This document shows, piece after piece, positions 8,386-16,612 of a stretch of 64,000 bases of DNA. Every line of letters starts with the position of its first letter. Position 1 is the first letter of the stretch. Where the stretch lies: assembly GCA_927910745.1 (NCBI GenBank), contig CAKMNX010000025.1:11305-75304 (forward strand). Reading direction: 5' to 3'. Below the pieces are notes generated by a model that was not told the DNA's origin, did not search any database, and was given only the letters and a program-made list of their open reading frames with translations. The DNA is from an uncultured Candidatus Saccharibacteria bacterium (lineage in GTDB: Bacteria; Patescibacteriota; Saccharimonadia; Saccharimonadales; Saccharimonadaceae). The position numbers and the translations under genes were made by a program.

Positions 8386-8939
8386 ATGTTTGATACCACC
8401 CCCTACGAAGAAAAGATGAACCATGTGCTGGAGCACCTGGAGGAGCGCCTGGGGAAGATCCGCACCGGCCGGCTCACGCGAGTATGCTTGATGGCATTAT
8501 GGTTGAGGCGTATGGCACTAGTATGCCGCTCAACCAAGTGGCTAACGTGACGGCACCAGAGGCAACACTGCTGCAGATCACGCCATTTGACCCAGCTAAT
8601 TTGCAAAAGATTGCGAGCGCCATCCGAGCCGATCAAGCACTTGGCCTTAACCCGAGCGACGATGGTCACGTCGTCCGTGTGCCAGTGCCACCACTGACGG
8701 AGGAGCGCCGCAAGCAACTGGTTAAGCAAGCCAGCGAGAAGGTAGAAGAAGCACGCATTGCGCTGCGCGGGGTACGCCAAGACGCCTTGAAAGACGCCAA
8801 GCGCCGCAAAGAAACCAAGGAGCTGAGTGAAGATGACGTGAAGGCAGTGGAGAAGGAGATCGATCGCCTCATGGCGCAGCACCAAACCACGATAGAAGCC
8901 GCCTTTGCCGCTAAAGAGAAGGATATTTTGACGATTTAA
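8386..8939 (+). CDS. frr: Ribosome recycling factor, frameshifted
   Basis: RRF splits the post-termination ribosome with EF-G. The protein begins MFDTTPYEEKMNHVLEHLEE in one frame through KIRTGR, then continues AHASMLDGIMVEAYG in the next frame; the KIRTGRAHASML junction is the conserved RRF sequence. One G is missing near 8470-8472 (CGG CTC should read CGG GCT C). Reconstructed length is ~184 aa, normal. TACAAT at 8354-8359 and an SD AAGGAG precede the ATG. The gene is essential in bacteria, so the break is most likely a sequence error. First gene of frr-uppS-rseP. Confidence 0.92.
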
Positions 8940-8979
8940 TGACATTCTCTCTGCCGACGTACGTAACCAACCACCCATC

Positions 8980-9687
8980 ATGGAGCCACGCATGAGTGCT
9001 ACCACACAATTGCCGCAGCATGTTGGCTATATTGTTGATGGCAACCGGCGCTGGGCTAAGCAGCGTGGCCTCTCAGCCCAAGAAGGGCACAGTGCTGGCT
9101 ACGAGAAGCTGCGCGATATTGCCCTTACCACCATTGAGCGTGGCGTGCCCTATGTTAGCGCCTATATCTTTAGCACCGAGAACTGGCATCGTAGCGGCCC
9201 AGAAGTTAAACACTTGATGAACTTGCTGGTGACGATGCTTGACCGCGATCTGCCGATCTTCATCGAGCATGAGGTGCGCATCCGCGTGGCAGGGACGCGC
9301 CTGCGCTTAAGCCGGCGGGTCAAGAAGGCGATTGACGCTGCTGAGGCTGCCACCAAGGATTTGCAGCAGGGCACGATGGTTCTGTCATTTAATTATGGTG
9401 GGCAGCAGGAGATTATCGACGCGGTCAATCGCTTGCGTAAAACGCTCTCGGTTCATAAGAAGGTAACAGCGCAGATCTTTGAGCAATTTTTGTATACACC
9501 AGATGTGCCACCGTGTGATTTGATTGTTCGCACCAGTGGTGAGCAGCGGCTGAGTAACTTCATGCTGTGGCGCAGTGCCTATAGCGAGCTGCTGTTCTTG
9601 GATAAACCATGGCCAGATATGACACATGCCGACGTCGATGCTTTGCTGGCTGAGTATGCCCGGCGGCAGCGGCGCTTTGGAGGATAA
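8980..9687 (+). CDS. uppS: Isoprenyl (undecaprenyl) diphosphate synthase
   Basis: 235 aa cis-prenyltransferase making the long-chain lipid carrier for cell-wall precursors. Motif I reads HVGYIVDGNRRWAKQRG with the catalytic Asp; the usual bacterial DGNGRWA has Gly where this has Arg, as in archaeal and eukaryal enzymes. YIFSTENWHR and the C-terminal RTSGEQRLSNFMLW region complete the family. The ATG at 8980 has no clear SD; a second ATG at 8992 is possible. It lies between frr and rseP, the classic frr-uppS-(cdsA)-rseP order with cdsA absent. Confidence 0.95.
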   Translation: MEPRMSATTQLPQHVGYIVDGNRRWAKQRGLSAQEGHSAGYEKLRDIALTTIERGVPYVSAYIFSTENWHRSGPEVKHLMNLLVTMLDRDLPIFIEHEVRIRVAGTRLRLSRRVKKAIDAAEAATKDLQQGTMVLSFNYGGQQEIIDAVNRLRKTLSVHKKVTAQIFEQFLYTPDVPPCDLIVRTSGEQRLSNFMLWRSAYSELLFLDKPWPDMTHADVDALLAEYARRQRRFGG

Positions 9688-9699
9688 CGAAGGAGGAAT

Positions 9700-10865
9700 A
9701 TGGAAATAGTCATTGGTATTATCATTGGGGTAATCGCACTGACGCTACTCGTGGCAACGCACGAGCTAGGCCACGGCATTGTGGCGCGGCGCAATGGTGT
9801 GGTGGTGGAGGAATTTGGCATTGGCTTTCCACCGCAGGCCTATAGCAAGGTGATCAAAAAAGTATTCTGGGCGAGAATGTCCGCTTCTCGCTCAACTGGC
9901 TGCCGCTGGGCGGCTTTGTTAAGCTGCAGGGCGAGCATGATGCGGCTGATCAGCCTGGTGATTATGGCGCAGCAACCTTTTGGCAAAAGACCAAAATTTT
10001 GCTGGCTGGCGTGACCGTCAACTGGTTAACTGCAGTGGTGCTCCTCACTGGCCTCGCCTGGGTGGGCCTACCCAAGATGATAGACAACCAATTCTACCTA
10101 CCAAGCGACGCAGTGGTGAGCAACCACCCAGTGCAGCTGGGCACGCTTACTCCTGGCTTGCCCGCCGCCAAGGCAGGCCTCCGCCGGGGTGATGCAATTA
10201 ACCAGCTGGCTGGGCAAACGGTGCGCAGCACAACCGACCTAGCACACTTTGCCAGCCAGCACAAGGGCGAGACTGTGCCTGTGGTGTATACTCGTGGTGA
10301 TAAGCAAGCCACTGCCATGGTGGCGCTGCGCAAAGATAATCCCGATCGCAAAGGCTACCTAGGGGCAGAGCTCACCAAGCAGCAAGATACAATCCGTGCC
10401 ACCTGGTCGGCACCGATTGTCGGTGTGGTGACAACGGCGCAGCTCACTGGGGCGACGCTTCAGGGTCTGGGTGATATGGTGGTAAATCTCGCCACTAGTC
10501 TGGTGCAGCAGTTTAGTAGCGACAGTGCGACGAGCCAGCAGGCCAAGCAAAATCTCTCGCAGGTGGGTAATGCCGTGGCTGGCCCGGTGGGGATCTTTGC
10601 CATTATCTTCCCAGCAGCGGGGCAGGCTGGCGTGGTGCATGTGTTGCTGCTGACGGCGATTATTGCGTTATCGCTAGCGGTGATGAATATCTTGCCCATT
10701 CCGGCGCTCGATGGTGGCCGCTGGACGGTGATGGCGATCTTCCGCCTGCTGCGCAAGCCACTTAGCAAGCAGATGGAAGAGAATATCCAAGCGGCTGGTT
10801 TCTTGTGTTTGCTGGGCTTGATTGTGCTCGTGACGATTGCTGATATTGGGAAGTTGGTGCATTGA
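9700..10865 (+). CDS. rseP: RseP-type site-2 zinc protease, frameshifted
   Basis: Intramembrane M50 metalloprotease. The zinc motif HELGH lies in the first helix (VATHELGHGIVARRNG), a PDZ domain occupies the middle, and MNILPIPALDGGR gives the conserved NxxPxPxLDGG third-ligand motif. The frame changes after VIKK at the A6 run 9856-9861: one more A yields SILGENVRFSLNWLPLGGF, which is expected for the family. The context AAA AAA G also allows -1 slippage, so the break may be a sequencing error or a real slippery site. SD GAAGGAGG; 12 nt after uppS. Reconstructed length is ~388 aa. Confidence 0.9.
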
Positions 10866-10971
10866 TGCAGGTTAAGCGGGTTGATATGATGGAGCGGTGC
10901 TGTGGCGCTGTGCGCTGCGATGAGGTGTGGCCACTCCACCACACAATGGTAATACATAAGGAACTCACTTC

Positions 10972-11769
10972 ATGATACGTGTTGCTCTCCGGCCCAAAGC
11001 CGCTCACTCCTCCCAGCCCAAGACACCGCTCACGCCACGCCAGCGCCTGCTGCGCGTTGCCTCGTGGCTCGGTTGGCCGCTGTGGGTCTGGCTGAGCTTT
11101 ATGGGGGCGGGGCTGCTCTGTAGCACTGTACTCTATCTCCTGTTTCATGGTCAGGAGTCGGTGCCGGTCTTGCCGCTCATTATGATGCAAACGGCGGTCT
11201 ATGTGGTGGCATTGGCGCTGCTGATTGGCCTACCATGGCTGGTGTGGCGCGCACGGTCCAAGACGCCAGCGAGCTTTCGTACAAGCGTGCAGCAGCTTGG
11301 GTGGCGGCGCTCGCTGCAGTGGCGCGACTTTGGCTGGGCGCTGGTGGGCTTTATTATCTATATCGTACTATCGATGATCGCACTGGCGGCGGCCAAGCAG
11401 TGGTTGCCCGGCTTTGATGCGACTCAGGCACAGAACCTCGGCTACCAGCAGCTCTATGGCGCAGAGCGTTTGCTCGCCTTTGCAATGTTGGTGGTGGTAG
11501 CACCAGTGGCCGAGGAGCTGGTGTTTCGCGGTTATTTGTATAGCAAGCTCCATGCTGCGCACATGCCAGTGTGGCTTATTACCGTAGTGGTGAGTGGGCT
11601 CTTTGGTTATGTGCACGGCCAGCTCAACGTTGGCATTGATGTCGCGATGCTCAGCATCGTGCTGGTGGCGCTGCGCCATACAACTGGCACGATATGGCCC
11701 AGCATTCTCATTCATATGCTCAAGAATGCGATTGCATTTTTGGCGATGTTTGTCTTTATGGTGGGGTAG
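10972..11769 (+). CDS. CPBP family intramembrane glutamic protease (Abi/CaaX-like)
   Basis: 265 aa, about seven membrane helices. The CPBP signatures are visible: EELVFRGYLY (EExxxR), FGYVHGQLN (FxxxH) and HMLKNAIAF (HxxxN-like). Relatives include Rce1 and bacterial immunity or pheromone-maturation proteins. ATG at 10972 follows a short GTGTGG/CCACAC hairpin at about 10924-10943 and a weak AAGGA. It follows rseP by 106 nt and may be its own unit. Substrate unknown. Confidence 0.85.
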   Translation: MIRVALRPKAAHSSQPKTPLTPRQRLLRVASWLGWPLWVWLSFMGAGLLCSTVLYLLFHGQESVPVLPLIMMQTAVYVVALALLIGLPWLVWRARSKTPASFRTSVQQLGWRRSLQWRDFGWALVGFIIYIVLSMIALAAAKQWLPGFDATQAQNLGYQQLYGAERLLAFAMLVVVAPVAEELVFRGYLYSKLHAAHMPVWLITVVVSGLFGYVHGQLNVGIDVAMLSIVLVALRHTTGTIWPSILIHMLKNAIAFLAMFVFMVG

Positions 11770-11869
11770 GGAAGAGCTGGCTAGCGAGCTTAACTCAGAA
11801 ATCTTATTTTGTGTCGATATCTTTTCTCCCGTATCAATCCTAGAACCCCTCTTTCTTGGCATCTCTCTA
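11770..11869. other. Intergenic, nothing seen
   Basis: AT-rich spacer between the CPBP gene and the structured element that follows; no reading frame or repeat seen. Confidence 0.4.
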
Positions 11870-11986
11870 CTGGCGCAGAAGCTCATCGAACAAAAAAATA
11901 TCTGGAGGCCAGCGACCAAATATACGGAAAAGCACTATCATTCTATCTGGCCGGAGCATTTTCGGTTTGGTGAGCTCCTGCGCCAG
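11870..11986 (+). ncRNA. Structured element A, copy 1 of a covarying pair
   Basis: A 22-bp closing stem (11870-11891 with 11965-11986; one mismatch, two G·T pairs) encloses AAAAT/ATTTT (11895-11899 / 11958-11962), an asymmetric internal loop (ATCTGGA opposite GGAGC) and GGCCAG/CTGGCC (11907-11912 / 11947-11952) capped by a 34-nt loop. The core sequence is shared with the element at 59154-59269, while the outer 15 bp of the stem differ in sequence but remain paired there. It ends 74 nt before the proS -10 box, so it is not part of the predicted proS mRNA. Strand is arbitrary; plus is chosen because both copies lie in the direction of flanking genes. No known RNA class is recognised. Confidence 0.7.
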
Positions 11987-12059
11987 CAGTCAGTTTTGAG
12001 GTGAAGTTATGAGCATTCAGCCTGGCTGTCTCATGCCGCTTTTGCCAATATTGTGTTAC

Positions 12060-12065
12060 TATAAG
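12060..12065 (+). promoter_or_regulatory. -10 box of proS
   Basis: TATAAG ends 7 nt before the proS ATG; no SD present. Confidence 0.5.
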
Positions 12066-12072
12066 AGAGATT

Positions 12073-13338
12073 ATGCGATTATCACACACCTTTACCCGTA
12101 CCCGCAAACAAGCCCCCGCCGATGAGGTGGCACACAACGCCCAGCTGCTGATTCGCGCGGGCTACGTGCACAAGACGATGGCTGGCGTCTATTCCTATAC
12201 GCCGCTGGGCCTGGCCGTGCTCGAGAATATCAAGCAAATCGTCCGCGAAGAAATGAACCGCATCAGCAGCCAGGAACTGCTGATGAGCACCCTGCAGCGC
12301 CAGGAGCTCTGGCAGGAGACTGGCCGCTGGAGCGATGAGCTGGTGGATGTGTGGTTCAAGTCGCACCTGCAGGATGGCACCGAAGTCGGCTTTGGCTGGA
12401 CACACGAGGAGCCGATTATCGAACTATTGCGCAGTTACCTCAAGAGCTACAAAGACCTGCCTATCAGCGTTTACCAATTCCAGAACAAACTCCGCAATGA
12501 ATTGCGTGCCAAGAGCGGTATCATGCGTGGGCGTGAGTTTATCATGAAGGATATGTATAGCATCCATGCCAGTAAGGAAGATTTGGACGCCTACTACCAA
12601 GAGGTTATCGAAGCCTACAAGCGCTGCTACAACCGTTTTGGCCTCGGGGATGACACCTACGTGACCTTTGCCAGCGGCGGAGCTTTTACCAAGTTTAGCC
12701 ACGAATTCCAGACGATTTGTGCGGCAGGCGAGGACTACATCTACCTGCACCGCGGCCGCAATCTGGCAATCAACGAAGAAGTGGTGGACGAAGCCGTACG
12801 TGAGCTTGGCATCGATAAGAGCGAGCTTGAGCGCGTCAAGACGGCCGAGGTGGGCAATATCTTCAACTTTGGCACCCAAAAATCAGAGGAGATGGGCCTG
12901 GTCTTTACCGGCGAGGATGGCCGCCAGCACCACGCCTACATGGGCAGCTACGGCATTGGCATCACCCGCGTGATGGGCGTGATTGTAGAGAAATTCGCCG
13001 ACGACAAAGGCCTAGTGTGGCCTGAGGAAATAGCTCCAGCCCGCGTCCACTTGGTGCAGATTGGCAAGGAGTCGGTCACGGCGGCAGATAAGCTTTATGA
13101 TACACTGCAGCACGCTGGCATTACGGTGCTATACGACGACCGCGCCGCCCGCCCTGGGGAGAAATTTGCCGATGCAGAGCTACTCGGCATGCCAACCCGC
13201 GTCACGGTGAGCGATCGGCTGCTCGAGGCAGGAGAGTGGGAGATTGTAGACCGCCGGACGGGTGAGCAGCAGCGCTTGACGACAAGCCAATTGCTTGCTA
13301 CACTAGGTAACCATTGCGGAGCTTGTCGCAAGGTGTAG
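12073..13338 (+). CDS. proS: Prolyl-tRNA synthetase, short form without editing domain
   Basis: 421 aa. Class II catalytic motifs are present: motif 2 around MRGREFIMKDMYS and motif 3 in GSYGIGITRVMG. The start QAPADEVAHNAQLLIRAGY and a C-terminal anticodon-binding domain (VHLVQIG..., DDRAARPGEKF) match bacterial ProRS. The ~180-residue INS editing insert normally found between motifs 2 and 3 is absent, as in the short ProRS of alphaproteobacteria, so hydrolysis of Ala-tRNAPro must be done elsewhere or not at all. Leaderless start predicted. greA follows 50 nt downstream. Confidence 0.96.
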   Translation: MRLSHTFTRTRKQAPADEVAHNAQLLIRAGYVHKTMAGVYSYTPLGLAVLENIKQIVREEMNRISSQELLMSTLQRQELWQETGRWSDELVDVWFKSHLQDGTEVGFGWTHEEPIIELLRSYLKSYKDLPISVYQFQNKLRNELRAKSGIMRGREFIMKDMYSIHASKEDLDAYYQEVIEAYKRCYNRFGLGDDTYVTFASGGAFTKFSHEFQTICAAGEDYIYLHRGRNLAINEEVVDEAVRELGIDKSELERVKTAEVGNIFNFGTQKSEEMGLVFTGEDGRQHHAYMGSYGIGITRVMGVIVEKFADDKGLVWPEEIAPARVHLVQIGKESVTAADKLYDTLQHAGITVLYDDRAARPGEKFADAELLGMPTRVTVSDRLLEAGEWEIVDRRTGEQQRLTTSQLLATLGNHCGACRKV

Positions 13339-13388
13339 CCATGCCCCGGCTTGCCTTACCGACTTTGCAAGAAAGGAGTATGAAGATA

Positions 13389-13847
13389 ATGAAAAAAACC
13401 TACCAGATTACTGATGCTGGCCGTCAAGAGCTCGAGGCAGAGCTGGAGGAGCTGAAGGGCCGCCGCGGCGAGATTGCCGAGAAGATTGCTGAGGCTCGCG
13501 ACTACGGCGACCTGAGTGAAAACGCCGAGTACGACAGCGCCCGCGAAGAGCAAGGCGTGGTAGAGACGCGCATTGCTGAGATCGAGGAGATCTTGCTCAA
13601 TGCCGAGCAAATTACCGCCCCAAGCACTGGTGCCATCCACCTGGGCAGCACCGTCTCCCTCGCCTCAGATGCTGGGCTAGAGAAGACCTACACAGTGGTA
13701 GGGCCAGTTGAGGCCGACCCGCTGGAGAACAAGATCAGCGATGAATCACCCCTTGGCCAAGCCTTGCTGGGCCATCGCGCAGGCGAGCAGGTGACGATCA
13801 CTACCCCCAAGGGCGAGATTACCTACACCATCCAGCAAGTGCAATAA
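13389..13847 (+). CDS. greA: Transcription elongation factor GreA
   Basis: 152 aa. GreA reaches into the RNA polymerase secondary channel and stimulates cleavage of backtracked RNA. The N-terminal coiled coil carries the acidic tip ARDYGDLSENAEYDSAREEQ; the C-terminal FKBP-like domain has GSTVSLASD and SPLGQALLGHRAGE. The ATG at 13389 is preferred because AGGAG lies 10 nt upstream; an ATG at 13380 sits too close to that SD. Probably co-transcribed with proS and ends at a strong terminator. Confidence 0.97.
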   Translation: MKKTYQITDAGRQELEAELEELKGRRGEIAEKIAEARDYGDLSENAEYDSAREEQGVVETRIAEIEEILLNAEQITAPSTGAIHLGSTVSLASDAGLEKTYTVVGPVEADPLENKISDESPLGQALLGHRAGEQVTITTPKGEITYTIQQVQ

Positions 13848-13867
13848 GCGTATCTCAAGATAATAGG

Positions 13868-13895
13868 CCGAGCAGTGTGAGCTGCTCGGTTTTTT
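13868..13895 (+). terminator. Terminator of greA
   Basis: CCGAGCAG / CTGCTCGG with a 6-nt loop followed by T6. Confidence 0.9.
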
Positions 13896-14211
13896 GTTGG
13901 CAACTGGCAGAGGTAGGGGTTGATTCACACATGGCGCATGTCTCTGGCTCTTGTGGTTTATTTATGGTGTGCGTTTGCCTTTCTCCTATTGCATTTGCTT
14001 GATGGCACGAGAAAGCTCATGGTGAGTAACTGACCTCTGATCTTGGCATGAGAAAGGCGCAAATATACGTAGAAAGCTCAGCCTAATAGTGCTCAATCTG
14101 TGGGCAATGTACAAGAATCATCCTCAACCATAAGCAATTCACCATCATTGCATTATCGTCTATGTTATGCTATGATAGAGGATCAACCATAATAGCCCAA
14201 GGAGACCGACG
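13896..14211. other. Intergenic stretch, no gene seen
   Basis: Over 300 nt without a credible frame on either strand. Its 3' end holds a TATGAT-like box near 14170 and the SD AAGGAGA for the next gene. Confidence 0.4.
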
Positions 14212-14826
14212 ATGGCTCGATACACACCACGACACGCACGTTACTCCCACAAGAAGCATACACATAATTGGCTAAACCATGAGCATAATAAACACCCGGC
14301 AGCGCGGCGGCTCACCGCGCTCGCGGCAGCTGCTGCTGCTGCGCTGATTGGTGGTGGCTATCTTGGTTATCAGCACTACCACCATGGCGAGAAAAACCTG
14401 GTCGCAGTGGCACACCCTAGCTCTGGTGAGCTGGCGGAGTATGCAGAGAACCCCTTTGTAACCGACCCAGCTACTGGCGAGACGCATTGTCGCGATAAAA
14501 CCCGCCAAGAAATAACCGTGACGGCAAAAAACCCACAAACAACCATCACAAACCCTGATGGCAGCACGACGCGGCTTACGATGATTACCTTCTCGACCAG
14601 TGCACAAGAGCGGACACAAGCGACACTGGTGTATCCATCCAGCGCAGAAGGCGAGGCGCAGCAGGTGCCAATTGCCATTATGACTGGCCCAAGCGAGACT
14701 GGCAGTGGCGGCTCGAATATGCAGACATCGCCCCGCACTGGGCGCGTGGGTACAGATATACAGGCCTCGATGACTGCAGCTGGCCGTGGTGAAACAGCAA
14801 TTGCATGCCCACCGCTGACTAAATAG
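14212..14826 (+). CDS. Hypothetical single-pass anchored protein
   Basis: 204 aa. A His/Arg/Lys-rich cytoplasmic N-terminus (~35 residues, nine His) precedes one Ala-rich membrane helix (about 38-58), then an outside domain rich in Thr/Ser with two Cys (ETHCRDKT, AIACPPLTK) that could form a disulfide between the start and end of the domain. No family recognised. SD AAGGAGA. Monocistronic upstream of lysS, which has its own promoter. Confidence 0.6.
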   Translation: MARYTPRHARYSHKKHTHNWLNHEHNKHPAARRLTALAAAAAAALIGGGYLGYQHYHHGEKNLVAVAHPSSGELAEYAENPFVTDPATGETHCRDKTRQEITVTAKNPQTTITNPDGSTTRLTMITFSTSAQERTQATLVYPSSAEGEAQQVPIAIMTGPSETGSGGSNMQTSPRTGRVGTDIQASMTAAGRGETAIACPPLTK

Positions 14827-14940
14827 GAGAGAGATTAGCTGCTAAGTGCCGCACTTCTCTAAGAACTTGGTAGAGTGGAGCCATGGAGCCGTTTCCCTAG
14901 TCGACAACCATCCCATTCTCCGCTATAATAGCAAGCAATT

Positions 14941-16446
14941 ATGGCGACATTACAAGATTACCGAAACGAACGATTACGAAAATTAGCAGCTCTGCGCGAG
15001 CTAGGTATCGACCCTTACCCAGCGCACACCGAGCGTACACACGACTGTGCGACAGTGGTGGCGCAGTACGACGAACTGGCTGGCCAGGAGGTGGCGGTGG
15101 CTGGGCGCGTGGTGTCTATCCGCAGCTTTGGTAAATTAGCCTTTGTCAAGCTGCAGGACGCGAGCGGCGAAGTGCAGCTCTATCTGCAGCGCGACACGAT
15201 GGCCGAGCTCGACGCTCCGCGCGGTATCCTCGGCATGAAGCAGCTCAAGCTGCTTGATACTGGCGACTTTGTCGAGGCGACTGGCACGGTGCTCAGGACT
15301 AAGACGGGTGAGATTTCGGTGGGGGTGCGCGAGCTGCGGCTTCTGACTAAAGCCCTGCGGCCAATGCCAGAAAAGCTCGAAAATAAAGAAGAGCGCTTCC
15401 GCCGCCGCTACGTCGATATGAATGTTAACCCGGCGGTGCGCCAGCGCTTTTATCGCCGCAGCACGTTCTGGCAGGCGACGCGCGATTACCTCAACCAACA
15501 CGGCTTTACTGAGGTCAACGTGCCGGTGCTCGAGCACACCACCGGTGGGGCAGATGCCAACCCGTTTGTGACCCACATGGACGCGCTGGATGGCCAGCAG
15601 TTTTACCTGCGGATTAGCCACGAGCTGCCGCTTAAGCGCCTGCTGGGGGCTGGGTTCGAGAAGGTCTACGATATTGGCCCGCGCTTTCGCAACGAGAATT
15701 ATTCGGACGAGCACCTGCCCGAGCACATCGCCATGGAGTGGTACGCCGCCTATTGGGACTGGCAGCAGGGCATGCGCTTTATGGAAGACATGTACAAGTA
15801 TGTGCTGGAGCGGACGTTTGGCACGCTGCAGTTTACCCTGGGTGAGTTTGAGGTGGATATGAGCGGCCAGTGGCAGGTGTGGGACTATGCCGAGGTGATC
15901 CATAAGCATTATCATATTGATGTGTATAATACCACGATCGAGGAAGTCGCTGCCAAGCTGAAAGAACATGGCCTAGAGGTAGAAAAGACCGATTCCATCC
16001 CGCGCGGCATCGATAAACTGTGGAAGAATATTCGCAAGACGGTGGCTGGGCCGGTCTGGCTGGTTAATACGCCCAAGTTCATCAGCCCGCTGTCTAAGAC
16101 TAACCCGGATAACCCGCAGACGGTGGAGCGTTTCCAGCCGGTGATTGCCGGCAGCGAGCTTGGCAATGGCTTTAGTGAGCTGAACGACCCGATCGACCAG
16201 CTGAACCGCTTTGTGGAGCAGCAGCAAATGCGCGATGCGGGCGATGAGGAAGCTATGATGCTGGATATCGACTTTGTGGAGATGCTGGAATACGGCATGC
16301 CGCCAGCTTGTGGCTGGGGCTTTAGCGAGCGCGTCTTCTGGATCTTCGAAGGCGTGACTGCGCGCGAAGGTGTGCCATTCCCACAGCTCAAAAGCGACAT
16401 CGACGAGACGACGCGGGCGGTATACCCAGGGGTGAAGCTGGATTAA
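14941..16446 (+). CDS. lysS: Lysyl-tRNA synthetase (class II)
   Basis: 501 aa, normal length. N-terminal OB-fold anticodon domain (VAVAGRVVSIRSFGKLAF) and class II catalytic domain with motif 2 in FRNENYSDEHLPEH and motif 3 near GWGFSERVFWIFEGV. PVLEHTTGGADANPF is diagnostic of LysRS; the common C-terminal GxGxDR is here altered to GWGFSER, as seen in archaeal-like variants. TATAAT at 14924-14929 lies 11 nt before the ATG with no SD, giving at most a few bases of leader. Confidence 0.95.
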   Translation: MATLQDYRNERLRKLAALRELGIDPYPAHTERTHDCATVVAQYDELAGQEVAVAGRVVSIRSFGKLAFVKLQDASGEVQLYLQRDTMAELDAPRGILGMKQLKLLDTGDFVEATGTVLRTKTGEISVGVRELRLLTKALRPMPEKLENKEERFRRRYVDMNVNPAVRQRFYRRSTFWQATRDYLNQHGFTEVNVPVLEHTTGGADANPFVTHMDALDGQQFYLRISHELPLKRLLGAGFEKVYDIGPRFRNENYSDEHLPEHIAMEWYAAYWDWQQGMRFMEDMYKYVLERTFGTLQFTLGEFEVDMSGQWQVWDYAEVIHKHYHIDVYNTTIEEVAAKLKEHGLEVEKTDSIPRGIDKLWKNIRKTVAGPVWLVNTPKFISPLSKTNPDNPQTVERFQPVIAGSELGNGFSELNDPIDQLNRFVEQQQMRDAGDEEAMMLDIDFVEMLEYGMPPACGWGFSERVFWIFEGVTAREGVPFPQLKSDIDETTRAVYPGVKLD

Positions 16447-16558
16447 TTTGGCTTCTGTAGCCTATGTTCTATACATAAAGAGCAAGAAGAAGGTCTGGCC
16501 GAGAATAAAGCAATTACCGGGATGATTGCTGTTGGCTTGATATTTAGGTAATACACCC

Positions 16559-16587
16559 TTGACATATGAGACGATGCCCTACATAAT
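16559..16587 (+). promoter_or_regulatory. Promoter of the CHAT-like gene
   Basis: Perfect -35 TTGACA (16559-16564), 17-bp spacer and CATAAT (16582-16587); the SD AGAGGAAAG follows about 13 nt later. Confidence 0.7.
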
Positions 16588-16612
16588 AATGACACCAAAA
16601 AGAGGAAAGACA

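Noticed and set aside
10924..10943. Hairpin before the CPBP gene similar to the rpsB leader hairpin
   Set aside because: Both use GTGTGG/CCACAC, but arm order, loop and context differ; a short chance similarity.
11870..11986. Integron attC-like site (AAC ... GTT inside a hairpin)
   Set aside because: The boxes do not fit RYYYAAC/GTTRRRY, a long stem continues outside them, and no integrase or cassette array is nearby.
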